From contig JAUMVJ010000001.1 in NCBI GenBank assembly GCA_030530215.1, forward strand, positions 56,158 to 120,157: DNA of 64,000 bases, written 5' to 3'. The DNA is from Coriobacteriia bacterium. GTDB lineage: Bacteria; Actinomycetota; Coriobacteriia; Coriobacteriales; Eggerthellaceae. The notes beneath the pieces are model-generated. The model searched no databases, had not been told where the DNA came from, and saw only the letters and a program-made list of their open reading frames with translations. Below are positions 19,186-27,004 of this stretch, piece after piece. A program made the translations under genes and the position numbers. Numbering within the stretch: position 1 is the first letter of the stretch; each line of letters begins with the position of its first letter.

Positions 19186-19220
19186 AAGATTATACAAGCC
19201 CCACGCGGGCCTCGGACGAA
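19186..19220 (-). promoter_or_regulatory. pyrR promoter (extended -10 TGTATAAT)
   Basis: On the minus strand TATAAT (19189-19194) preceded by TG forms an extended -10. The -35 position (about 19212-19217, GTCCGA) is poor, as often allowed with an extended -10. The predicted start near 19182 gives a short leader of roughly 37 bases. Confidence 0.6.
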
Positions 19221-19290
19221 TTACCGCAAAAGGAGCCGGGCGCAATCGCGCTACAATGCAACGAGTGCAACTTTGCGGCGGCGTGACCCA

Positions 19291-19360
19291 CGGCGGCAGG
19301 CGTGTTGCGTCGTGGCCGGACGGCGGCAGGCGTGCTGCGTCGTGGCCGGACGGCGGCCAC
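19291..19360. repeat. 30-bp GC-rich tandem repeat upstream of luxS
   Basis: Two adjacent 30-base copies (19291-19320 and 19321-19350) starting CGGCGGCAGGCGTG differ at a single base (T/C), and a third copy begins at 19351 before diverging. It lies between the divergent pyrR and luxS genes. The 337-base gap holds this repeat and the pyrR promoter; no gene is evident. Confidence 0.85.
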
Positions 19361-19482
19361 GCGGGCGCCCATGCGACCCAAGCGGGCGCGAAAACCGGGA
19401 GCAGCGGGGGCGCAGCCGATTCATTGCCGCAGCCCAACCAAGACATTACGGCGGCCCCGAGCCGCATGACGAAAGGAAATCA

Positions 19483-19977
19483 ATGGAGCGCATCGCGAGC
19501 TTTTCGGTTGATCATCTGGTTCTTGAGCCGGGAGTGTACGTTTCCCGCTCTGACGAAGACGCAGCAACTGGCTGCGTGACCACCACCTTCGATCTGCGCA
19601 TGACGGCGCCTAACCGCGAGCCCGTCATGAACACCGCCGCCGTGCACGCGCTCGAGCATCTGGGTGCCACCTTCCTGCGCAACGACAAGGAATGGTCCGA
19701 CCGCGTGATTTACTTCGGCCCCATGGGATGCCGTACCGGCTTCTACCTGGTGGTCTTCGGCGAATGCCAGCCAAGCGACGTCGCCGGACTGGTGCAGCGC
19801 ATGTTCGAGTTCGCACGCGACTTCGAGGGCGAGATCCCCGGCGCTAAGCCTGAAGAATGCGGCAACTACCACGACTCCGACCTGGCCCAAGCCAAATGGT
19901 GGGCCGCACGCTACGTCGCCAAAACTCTCGAGCATCTGGACGAGAAACACACCCACTACCCCGCCTTGCTTAGCTAG
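19483..19977 (+). CDS. luxS: S-ribosylhomocysteine lyase
   Basis: A 164-residue metalloenzyme with HALEHLG (metal histidines near 55 and 59), GPMGCRTGFYL (active-site cysteine near 83) and EECGNYHDSDL (metal cysteine near 126). It splits S-ribosylhomocysteine to homocysteine and DPD, the autoinducer-2 precursor. AAAGGA lies about 6 bases before the ATG. It is followed after about 80 bases by mtnN, so both detoxification steps for S-adenosylhomocysteine are together. Confidence 0.96.
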   Translation: MERIASFSVDHLVLEPGVYVSRSDEDAATGCVTTTFDLRMTAPNREPVMNTAAVHALEHLGATFLRNDKEWSDRVIYFGPMGCRTGFYLVVFGECQPSDVAGLVQRMFEFARDFEGEIPGAKPEECGNYHDSDLAQAKWWAARYVAKTLEHLDEKHTHYPALLS

Positions 19978-20057
19978 ACGCCCTGTTTAGCTGGTAACAC
20001 AGCGGCAGCATGCATAGGCCCCAGGCGAAACATTTGCGCAAACCCGAAAGGAACACC

Positions 20058-20771
20058 ATGAGCACCTACGCGAAAATCGGCATCATCGGCCCCATGGACG
20101 TCGAGGTCGAGCTTCTTAGATCCGCGATGGAATCCGAAGGCGCCGTACGCAGCACCACTGTATGCGGCAGGGATTTCCTTGAGGGCACGCTTTGCGGCCA
20201 GGAAATCGTGCTGGTGAAGTGCGGCGTAGGCATGGTGAACGCCGCTGCCTGCACGCAGGCTATCATCGGCCAGTTCGGTGTCGATGCGGTCATCAACACC
20301 GGCATTGCAGGCTCGCTCGACTCTTCCATCGAAATCGGCGAGCTCGTCATCGCAAGCGACGCCGTCAACCACGTGATGGACGTGAGTAACCTCGGCTACG
20401 AGCTGGGCCAAACCCCCGACGTGGACACCTTGGCTTTCAAGGCCGATCCTACCCTCGTTTCGGCTATCAAGGAAATCGGACGGGATTTCGGCATCGTCGC
20501 GCATTCGGGACGCGTTGCCTCTGGCGACTTCTTCGTCTGCAGCGACGAAGAAAAAGAACGTATCACCAGCCTATTCGGTGCAAGCTGCTGCGAGATGGAA
20601 GGTGCTGCAATTGCGCAGGTGTGCCACCTTTCCGGCGTGCCTTTTGCTATTGTGCGTGCCATTTCCGACAAGGCCGATGGCAGCTCAAGCGTCGACTACC
20701 CCACCTTCGAGAAGAAGGCCGCCCACGAAAGCGCCAAGCTCGTCATAGAGCTCATGAAACGCCTGGCCTAG
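20058..20771 (+). CDS. mtnN: 5'-methylthioadenosine/S-adenosylhomocysteine nucleosidase
   Basis: A 237-residue Pfs/MtnN enzyme with IGIIGPMDVEVELL at the N terminus, the substrate-binding CEMEGAAIAQV and the RAISDKAD motif carrying the catalytic aspartate near 198. It removes adenine from S-adenosylhomocysteine and methylthioadenosine and so supplies the LuxS substrate. AAAGGA lies 6 bases before the ATG. The gene order is luxS then mtnN, the reverse of the reaction order. Confidence 0.95.
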   Translation: MSTYAKIGIIGPMDVEVELLRSAMESEGAVRSTTVCGRDFLEGTLCGQEIVLVKCGVGMVNAAACTQAIIGQFGVDAVINTGIAGSLDSSIEIGELVIASDAVNHVMDVSNLGYELGQTPDVDTLAFKADPTLVSAIKEIGRDFGIVAHSGRVASGDFFVCSDEEKERITSLFGASCCEMEGAAIAQVCHLSGVPFAIVRAISDKADGSSSVDYPTFEKKAAHESAKLVIELMKRLA

Positions 20772-21152
20772 CGTTTGCGGGGCTAGGGCAAGGAGGCTTG
20801 CGGCTGGCCGACGGCCGAGCGCGAAGTGCGAGTCGGCGGCCGGGCGGCGGCGCAAAGCGCGAAAGGGCAAGGCCCTTGGCCGTTTGTGCGAGGCACAACG
20901 GGGTTCAGTCAGTAACCACTTACACGGAACGCGGACAGAGGGCAAAAACCCGCTAGTTGGTAGCAAACGCATGTATAGGCGGGTCCGCAGGGGGATGCAG
21001 CTTACGGCCCGGCACATGAAGGCTGACAGCGACCGCCAGGCACTGGCCTGAAACGCGAGGCAGTCGCCAACCTTCCCGCACTGCACGTCGAAAATTCTTC
21101 AGCTTTTCCTCAATCTTTCGTCTGTTTTAGCTTCGCTTCGTTTCAGCCCACT
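20772..21152. other. Non-coding gap between mtnN and the endonuclease-like gene
   Basis: About 380 bases with no credible gene on either strand. Short imperfect dyads occur, such as GGGCAAGGCCC near 20872 and ACCCGC/GGCGGGT flanking 20950-20986. None has a U tract, so mtnN has no clear terminator here. Confidence 0.5.
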
Positions 21153-21207
21153 TTCATAGGGGCTTTAACGATTTTGAGGAAAATGAGCCTATGAATATTT
21201 TCATAGG
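21153..21207. promoter_or_regulatory. Palindrome over the start codon plus a third half-site
   Basis: CCTATGAA-TATT-TTCATAGG (21188-21207) is a perfect 8-bp inverted repeat that includes the ATG of the following gene. An extra TTCATAGG lies at 21153-21160. It may act as an autoregulatory operator, or as a hairpin hiding the start codon. Confidence 0.55.
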
Positions 21208-22228
21208 ACATAAATCGGCTCTGGAATTCTGGAGACTGTACGACCTCGACTCTTGCCGACCGTCGAAGGCGCTTCCTCAGCCAAACCAAAACACCAGCCC
21301 CCTCCCAACAAATCAAGTTAAAGCTGAAGAACTAAAGCTGAGCATGCCCCTTCACTTAGAAGTTGCGGACTATCGGAGCAAGCGCAAATCCTCCCTTTTT
21401 GTCCCCCATTGCACCAAGCGCGATCTTCCTCAATCGTCTTTCCTTAAATTCAATGAGGCCGTCTTTGTCGCCTGCCCCGAACTCACCTTCCGCGAAGCCG
21501 CCAACGACCTGAACCTCATCCAGCTGATCCGCTTGGGCTACGAGCTTTGCGGCTTTTATTCTTTGGGCCCATGCGCAACAAGCTCGAAGCCAACAGTTTT
21601 GCCGCGCAAACCAAGAACCACCCCAGAAATGATCAGGTCATACCTGCAGAGTTGCCCAAATGGCCCGAACAAGCGAAAGGCAATCAAAGCCGCAGGATTG
21701 GTTTTGCCCTCCGCCGCTTCGCCCATGGAGACCAATCTGTCCATGCTTCTTAGCCTTCCCACCAGCCTGGGAGGTTTCGGGCTTCCTGCGCCAAAACTGA
21801 ACTACCCGATACGCGTCTTGGACAATAGGATTTCCTTGGGCAATGGGGCTTCCTCAAACAATAGAACCTCCTCAAGCAATGGGCCTTCCTCCCCCACCGC
21901 GAGCAGCGCGTCTGCTTCCAGCAAGATCTTGAGCGAAAAAACGCTTCGATGCGATTTGTGCTGGCCAGATGAGCGGTTTGCGCTTGAATATGACAGCGAT
22001 CAGTTTCACTCCGGGCGTAAAAAGCTGAACAAGGATTCGCGGAGGCGAGCACTTCTTGAATCGGCAGGGATTCACGTTGTCTCGGTAACAAAAAAGCAAA
22101 TCCTAGGCATAGTGCCCCTTAGGGAAATTGCAAACATCACCGCAAAACAACTTGGGGTCAGGCTGCGAATTCGCAGAAAGGACTTCGACGAGAGGCATCT
22201 TCTGCTAAGGCGAGAGCTTCGACGCTAG
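21191..22228 (+). CDS. DUF559/Vsr-like endonuclease-domain protein of unknown role
   Basis: A 345-residue protein. The N-terminal IFIGHKSALEFWRLYDL resembles a helix seen in large coriobacterial families of uncharacterised proteins. The C-terminal about 90 residues contain CDLCWPDERFALEYDSDQF, a spaced K/R-rich segment and a following ESAGIHVVSVTKKQI. The E-x-D plus downstream lysine pattern fits a PD-(D/E)XK-type nuclease fold such as DUF559. Residues about 210-248 are low-complexity Asn/Ser/Gly, encoded by degenerate repeats (about 21820-21930). There is no partner gene. GAGGAAAA precedes the ATG at a wide spacing. A toxin or restriction-like role is possible but not shown. Confidence 0.6.
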   Translation: MNIFIGHKSALEFWRLYDLDSCRPSKALPQPNQNTSPLPTNQVKAEELKLSMPLHLEVADYRSKRKSSLFVPHCTKRDLPQSSFLKFNEAVFVACPELTFREAANDLNLIQLIRLGYELCGFYSLGPCATSSKPTVLPRKPRTTPEMIRSYLQSCPNGPNKRKAIKAAGLVLPSAASPMETNLSMLLSLPTSLGGFGLPAPKLNYPIRVLDNRISLGNGASSNNRTSSSNGPSSPTASSASASSKILSEKTLRCDLCWPDERFALEYDSDQFHSGRKKLNKDSRRRALLESAGIHVVSVTKKQILGIVPLREIANITAKQLGVRLRIRRKDFDERHLLLRRELRR

Positions 22229-23100
22229 GCACCGGAGCCCACGCTTCGCACTCGCAGCACCTACCCACGCTTCGCGCTCGTAGTGCTTGCCCCTGCTGAA
22301 AACGCCGATACCCCGCGCGAACGAACCCGCCGCTGCACCACGTATCGAGCGCAGTACTTATGTGGAGCTGTGCTTCAAGCGAAACCTTGTATGGAACCGA
22401 AGTTTCAGCACAACCCTTGAACCCAGCCTCCAATCACCTCGGGCCTAACCCCTGGTTCCAGGCATCCCGGGGCTAGCTCCGGGTTCCAACCATCCACAGC
22501 CGCAATGCCCGGAGCCCGCAACCCTCGAACCGCGTAGGCGAGCGACCTAGCCGTCGGGCCCCAGACCCAAACGTCCGTAGCCGTCGGACCGCGTAGGCAA
22601 GCATTCGTAACCCGACATTCTTGCCAGTTTGTTGGATTACGTGGTCAAAACTCCTCTCCGAGGGACGCCAAACCCCAAAAAAGACATCCTTTTGGTCAAA
22701 AGTCTCGCCTGAGGGTAGATTTTGGGGCTAATTAGCGGTCAGGCTAGGGCAATCCGAAACGAGCTCATTTGCTACAAGCTTCTGACCTGGGGTTTTGATT
22801 TTGCTGCTACACGCGAAACTGTTCAAGACCACGGAAGTGCGGGCAAATGGTCAAATCTGCTACCCCGGGGTAGCAGATTTGACCACAGGGTAAGCTTCAG
22901 GCGAATCATTCGGGCAAGCCGCTCGGGCCTGCTGGTCGGGCTTGTTGCTCAGGCCCGCTGCTCAAGTGGACCACTCGGGAGGATTGCTCAGGCTTGCTAC
23001 CCGAGCGGACCACTCAGGCAGATTGCCCAAGCGTATTGAAAGGCTGTGCGCACCTTGTGCAGAAGCTCCGACTGCTAAGGCCCCTCTTGTTCGAATTGTT
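22229..23100. repeat. Repeat-rich non-coding region
   Basis: About 870 bases with no credible gene. It contains degenerate direct repeats: ACCCACGCTTCG twice (near 22241 and 22262); variants of ACCGCGTAGGC (near 22538 and 22600); and several copies of a CTCAGGC/GGACCACTC unit (22930-23030). The pattern suggests decayed intergenic repeat units rather than a gene remnant. There are no CRISPR-like regular spacers. Confidence 0.6.
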
Positions 23101-23106
23101 CGGACA

Positions 23107-23144
23107 AACGAGGGCGGTCCGCCGTATGGCGGACCGCCCTCGTT
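23107..23144. terminator. Strong 17-bp bidirectional hairpin
   Basis: A perfect 17-bp stem with a GTAT loop, the longest perfect hairpin noted in the window. It lies between the convergent endonuclease-like gene and porB, and about 170 bases after the porB stop. On the minus strand the downstream side is TTTGTCC, a weak U tract, so it may act as a terminator or as an mRNA 3' stabiliser. Confidence 0.6.
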
Positions 23145-23316
23145 CATACTGGTTTAAAACAAATGCGCTAGATCACACCTGCTTGGCGGAGTTAAAACCG
23201 AAACTCTCGCCATCCACGAATGGTGCAAATGCACGAATCACACCACCCGGTAACCAGGCGCAACGATCGTCCGGACAAACCGTGGCGCAAATGCGCCGAA
23301 CCGCACCACTAGCGAG

Positions 23317-24210
23317 CTAAGCCCAATGCTCGCGCATGTAGGACCATTTGGCGTCGCGCTCCTGCTCGATCAGGGCAATGTCGTCGTCGGTGAGCGCGCG
23401 GAAGCGACCCTGATGTTTCAGGTAATCGCGCACCGAGGTGAATTCCTTGGGGTTGCGATTCAGTTTAAACTGACCGCCCTCGAACTCGGCCAAGTACCAC
23501 AGGCCGCAGTCGACGATGTCTTTGGCAGCCTCGATGGTCTCGTCGACGCCACAGCCCCAACCCGTTGGGCACGGAGCGATGACATGCAGATACTTGGTGC
23601 CCTTGATGCTCGCGGCCTTTTCAACCTTGCGGATGAAATCATTCAGATAGCCGATCGAAGCGGTTGCGGCATAGGCAATGCCATGAGCTGCCACGATCTC
23701 GAACATATTTTTCTTCTGGGTAAGGCAACCACGGCTCTCGCCAGCCACCGGCGTTGTAGTGGTGGAGGCGCCGAAGGGCGTCAGCGAGCTCTTCTGGATG
23801 CCCGTGTTCATGTACGCCTCGTTGTCGTAGCACACGTAGATCACGTTGTCGTTGCGATCGATGGTGCCCGAAAGCGCAGCCAGGCCGATGTCGGCCGTTG
23901 CGCCGTCACCCGCGAAACCGACCACGGTGTAGTCGTCGGGGTTTTTGCCCTGAGCCTTCAAGCCGACCTCGATGCCCGAGATAACGGAAGCGGTGGCGGC
24001 AAAAGGCGTGATCATGGCGTTGTTGGAGAAGCTCAGCTGCGGGAAGTTGAAGCCCGTGGCGCTCATGCAGCCCGCAGGAAGCGCGGCTACGGCGTTGGGA
24101 CCCAACACCTTAAGCGTGTGACGAACGACCAGCGAGCCGCCGCAGCCGGCGCAGGCCTTGTGGCCGAAAAAGAACTCGTCGTCGGTGATGTTTCGTGCAT
24201 TAATGGCCAT
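23317..24210 (-). CDS. porB: 2-oxoacid:ferredoxin oxidoreductase, beta (TPP) subunit
   Basis: A 297-residue TPP-binding subunit. The N-terminal CAGCGG cysteines (about 20 and 23), GFAGDGATADIG (TPP/Mg motif, near 100) and a later GWGCG are typical of four-subunit PFOR/VOR beta chains. With alpha, gamma and delta it oxidatively decarboxylates a 2-oxoacid to acyl-CoA, reducing ferredoxin. Its ATG overlaps the alpha stop (TAATG). The substrate (pyruvate, branched or aromatic 2-oxoacid) cannot be told from sequence alone. Confidence 0.9.
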   Translation of the reverse strand: MAINARNITDDEFFFGHKACAGCGGSLVVRHTLKVLGPNAVAALPAGCMSATGFNFPQLSFSNNAMITPFAATASVISGIEVGLKAQGKNPDDYTVVGFAGDGATADIGLAALSGTIDRNDNVIYVCYDNEAYMNTGIQKSSLTPFGASTTTTPVAGESRGCLTQKKNMFEIVAAHGIAYAATASIGYLNDFIRKVEKAASIKGTKYLHVIAPCPTGWGCGVDETIEAAKDIVDCGLWYLAEFEGGQFKLNRNPKEFTSVRDYLKHQGRFRALTDDDIALIEQERDAKWSYMREHWA

Positions 24211-25442
24211 TACTCAGCCTCGCTTTCGTTTGCGGCCACACCCGTGGCGCTGCCCAGCTCATCAGCGGGCGAATCGATGCCAAGGAAGCTCACGCGCGGA
24301 CAGCTAAAGTCGGCGTCGTCGGCAAACTTGCAAAGACACTGATATATTCCACTCATTTGAGCTGCGGAAATATCGTCGCCGCCCAAGCCGCCGACGAAGT
24401 TGAGAGCCGGTATGAACAAGCCTGCCTGTTGCAAAGCAGAGTTCACGTTCGTGAAAACCGTGCCCTCGGCGCCGAAGGAGACGTCCTTTTCAAGCACGCC
24501 TACAGCCTTGGCGCCCTTAAGGGCATCGGCAATGGCGGCGAAGGGCATGGGGCGCAAATAGCGAATGCGCAGCATGCCGGCCTTGATCCCGGCCTCGCGG
24601 TACGCGTCCACCGTAGTGCGAGCCAAGCCCGCGATCGAGCCAAGCGTCACCAAAATAACGTCAGCGTTCTCGCAGCGGTAACTCTCGACAGCACCGGGGT
24701 ATTTGCGCCCGAAGATCTGCGCGAAATCGGCCTCGACGCGCTCGACGGCGTTCAAGGAATCCACGGTATCGTGATGCTCCCAGAACTTGAAATAACGGTT
24801 GTACTCGGGGCCGGCGGAGTAACCGATATTCACCGGGTTGTCGAAATCGAAACGATTCGTGGTGACATACGGAGGCAGGAAAGCGTCGGCCTGCTCCTGT
24901 GTGGGAACATCAACCATCTCGTAGGTATGCGTAAGGGCGAAGCCGTCGATGTTCACCATGACGGGAATCATCACGTCCTCGCTTTCAGCCAGCTTATAAG
25001 CCATTAGGGCGAGGTCAAGCGCTTCTTGGTTGGTGTCGGCGTAAACCTGAATCCAGCCATGATCAAGAAGAGACAGCGAATCGCGCTGGTCGCCATAGAT
25101 GTTCCAGGGCAGCGCAGTGGCGCGGTTGGCATTCATCATGACGATGGGGAAACGACCACCCGACGCATAGGTCAGATTCTCAGCCATGTAAAGCAAGCCC
25201 TGGCTTGAGGTAGCCGTGAAAGTGCGCGCGCCGGCCGCGGCAGCACCGATGCAGGCAGCCAGAGCCGTGTGCTCGGACTCCACATGCATGTACTCGGCGT
25301 CAAGCTCGCCTGCACCGACCATCTCGGACAAGCGCTCGACCACGACGGTCTGAGGCGTAATGGGATAGGCGGAAATCACCTGGGGACGAGCCAAACGCAC
25401 GCCCTCGGCGAAGGCTTCGTCGCCGGAAAGGAACTTCCTCAT
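24210..25442 (-). CDS. porA: 2-oxoacid:ferredoxin oxidoreductase, alpha subunit
   Basis: A 410-residue alpha subunit with the pyrimidine-binding domain I signature SAYPITPQTVVVERL near the start, ESEHTALAACIGAAAAG and TSSQGLLYM, followed by domain II (VTLGSIAG, GMLRIRYLRP). It forms the TPP active site with the beta chain. Spacing to the delta gene is 3 bases, and it overlaps beta by 1 base. Residues about 380-410 form a short extra C-terminal tail. Confidence 0.9.
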   Translation of the reverse strand: MRKFLSGDEAFAEGVRLARPQVISAYPITPQTVVVERLSEMVGAGELDAEYMHVESEHTALAACIGAAAAGARTFTATSSQGLLYMAENLTYASGGRFPIVMMNANRATALPWNIYGDQRDSLSLLDHGWIQVYADTNQEALDLALMAYKLAESEDVMIPVMVNIDGFALTHTYEMVDVPTQEQADAFLPPYVTTNRFDFDNPVNIGYSAGPEYNRYFKFWEHHDTVDSLNAVERVEADFAQIFGRKYPGAVESYRCENADVILVTLGSIAGLARTTVDAYREAGIKAGMLRIRYLRPMPFAAIADALKGAKAVGVLEKDVSFGAEGTVFTNVNSALQQAGLFIPALNFVGGLGGDDISAAQMSGIYQCLCKFADDADFSCPRVSFLGIDSPADELGSATGVAANESEAE

Positions 25443-25445
25443 GCT

Positions 25446-26039
25446 CTACTCCCCTTCCTTGGTGGTCGCGGCAGAAGCCAAAACCTCGTCCGCGCCGGCA
25501 AGCTCGTCGGCAACGACAACCGCACCAGCAACAACGACCGACTCGGTGCCGGCAACGATACCAGCAGCATCGGCCGGCCCAGCACCAGCAGCAGTCTCCT
25601 CGGCCTTGCGAGCTTCACCTTCAGGAATCATCGAAAGCGCGCCGGTGGAACAGCTTTTGGCGCAGATGCCGCAACCCTTGCAAAAGTCCAGGTCCAGGCC
25701 AATCGAAGTATCGGTGCGATTGGAAGGGCAAGCCTCCGGATCGTTGGCAACCTTAAACACGGCCCCGTCGGGACAATGCATGTAGCACTTAAGGCAGCCG
25801 TTGCATTTGGCTGGGTCGAAAACCGGGCGCTCGTTGCGCCAGCCGGCATTCTTCACCGTAAGGTAGCCGGCAGCAAAACAAGTGCTACGGGCATATTCGG
25901 TGGGGTCGAGCTTATCGGTTTGCAGAATAGGGATGCGCGCCAGGCAACGGCCGGCATAGCCCTGCCTAAGCTCGTTGCTGCTTTGGGCATCGGGGGTGCG
26001 ATACCCAACCGCAAGCTTCGGTTTCTCGATCGTGCTCAC
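25446..26039 (-). CDS. porD: 2-oxoacid:ferredoxin oxidoreductase, delta (2x[4Fe-4S]) subunit
   Basis: A 197-residue ferredoxin-like subunit. Two full CxxCxxCxxxC clusters lie at about 79-89 and 120-130 and carry electrons from TPP to external ferredoxin. It is about twice the usual delta length, with an N-terminal extension of about 70 residues and an Ala/Val/Glu-rich low-complexity tail of about 50. The start is GTG, preceded by AGAGGA. It lies 50 bases after porC. Confidence 0.88.
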   Translation of the reverse strand: MSTIEKPKLAVGYRTPDAQSSNELRQGYAGRCLARIPILQTDKLDPTEYARSTCFAAGYLTVKNAGWRNERPVFDPAKCNGCLKCYMHCPDGAVFKVANDPEACPSNRTDTSIGLDLDFCKGCGICAKSCSTGALSMIPEGEARKAEETAAGAGPADAAGIVAGTESVVVAGAVVVADELAGADEVLASAATTKEGE

Positions 26040-26089
26040 GTTCGTTTCCTCTCAAATCGCGCAGCGTGCACTGCGCGTCGTTGGCAATC

Positions 26090-26650
26090 TTAAGCGCCGA
26101 TGATGTGCGCGGATGCTCCCGTTTCCTGGAACTGCTTGAACTCGGCCAGCACCGCCTCGATGATAGCCAGGTTCTTCGCATGAAGCTTGGCGGGCATGTA
26201 CTCATGCACCGAACGCACAACGTCATCGTGCGCAAACAGCGGATCGAGCGCCAGGATGGCCGCCACGAAAACCGTGTTAGGAATGGGGCGCCCCAAAATC
26301 TCGCGCGAGATGCCGTCGGCATCGATGGAGATGATGCGCGCATCGTCGAAGCCATGGAAGCTGTTAACCAGCACCTTTCCGCCAGGCTTGAGCTCGCTTG
26401 CCCAATCCTCGCCCACCAGGGTGTCGTCCAGGTAGACCACGTAATCGGCCTTGGCAACCGCACTGCGGTCGCCCACCGGACGCGTGTCGACCTTGGTGAA
26501 GGCACGCATGGGTGCACCGCGGCGCTCGGGGCCGAAAGATGGGAACGCCAAGGAATAGCGCCCCTCGGGGAAGGCGCCCGCAGCTCCCAGCAGGCGAGCC
26601 GCGGTGAAGGCGCCTTGGCCGCCTCGGCCGTGCCACAAAATCTCTTTCAT
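26090..26650 (-). CDS. porC: 2-oxoacid:ferredoxin oxidoreductase, gamma subunit
   Basis: A 186-residue gamma subunit with the signature WHGRGGQGAFTAARLLG (about 6-22) and SFGPERRGAPMRAF. Gamma chains bridge the complex and bind CoA. First gene of a gamma-delta-alpha-beta operon, the ancestral porCDAB order. Gene letters are used as for pyruvate oxidoreductase, although another 2-oxoacid substrate is possible. Confidence 0.88.
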   Translation of the reverse strand: MKEILWHGRGGQGAFTAARLLGAAGAFPEGRYSLAFPSFGPERRGAPMRAFTKVDTRPVGDRSAVAKADYVVYLDDTLVGEDWASELKPGGKVLVNSFHGFDDARIISIDADGISREILGRPIPNTVFVAAILALDPLFAHDDVVRSVHEYMPAKLHAKNLAIIEAVLAEFKQFQETGASAHIIGA

Positions 26651-27004
26651 GCTTCTTCCTCTTCTTCACTTAACGAAGGCCTTGCCCTCGTTTGGATGGC
26701 CCCGGAAACCACTCCCGGAGCCTGCAACGCACGCCCAAAATCCTTGAGCATCGCGTTGCGAGCGAGCCCCTCATCGTGCAAAGAGGAGCCATTTCTTTAT
26801 ACGGGCAAAGCCAGACAGGTTGCCCTGCCTGGCCTTGCCAGCAATCAAGCCACATAAAAAACCTGATCGCATTGAATATTGTTTACTCGAAGCGCCAGCC
26901 CGTCGCAACCCGCCGGCGATGCTTCGATCGGAAGCGCTCAGAGCAAGCGCAGCCCGCTCTCCCAAGCGCATACCCAAAGGCGCAAGCTGCGCCGGAGCGT
27001 CTCC
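26651..27004 (-). promoter_or_regulatory. porC upstream region with a leader hairpin
   Basis: The 354-base gap between paaK and porC has no credible gene. It contains a 16-bp hairpin (26804-26819 with 26824-26839, TTGC loop on the plus strand). The stem is fully paired on the minus-strand RNA if two G-U pairs are counted, which suggests it works in the minus transcript. It has no U tract. It could end paaK transcription or sit in the por leader. No convincing -35/-10 pair was assigned. Confidence 0.4.

Noticed and set aside
20685..21086. Minus-strand frame of 133 residues between mtnN and the nuclease-like gene
   Set aside because: Low-complexity Arg/Ala-rich translation, no ribosome site, and it overlaps the end of mtnN.
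22930..23040. Short repeated units that could suggest a CRISPR array
   Set aside because: Units are degenerate and unevenly spaced, there are no constant-length spacers, and no cas gene is present.
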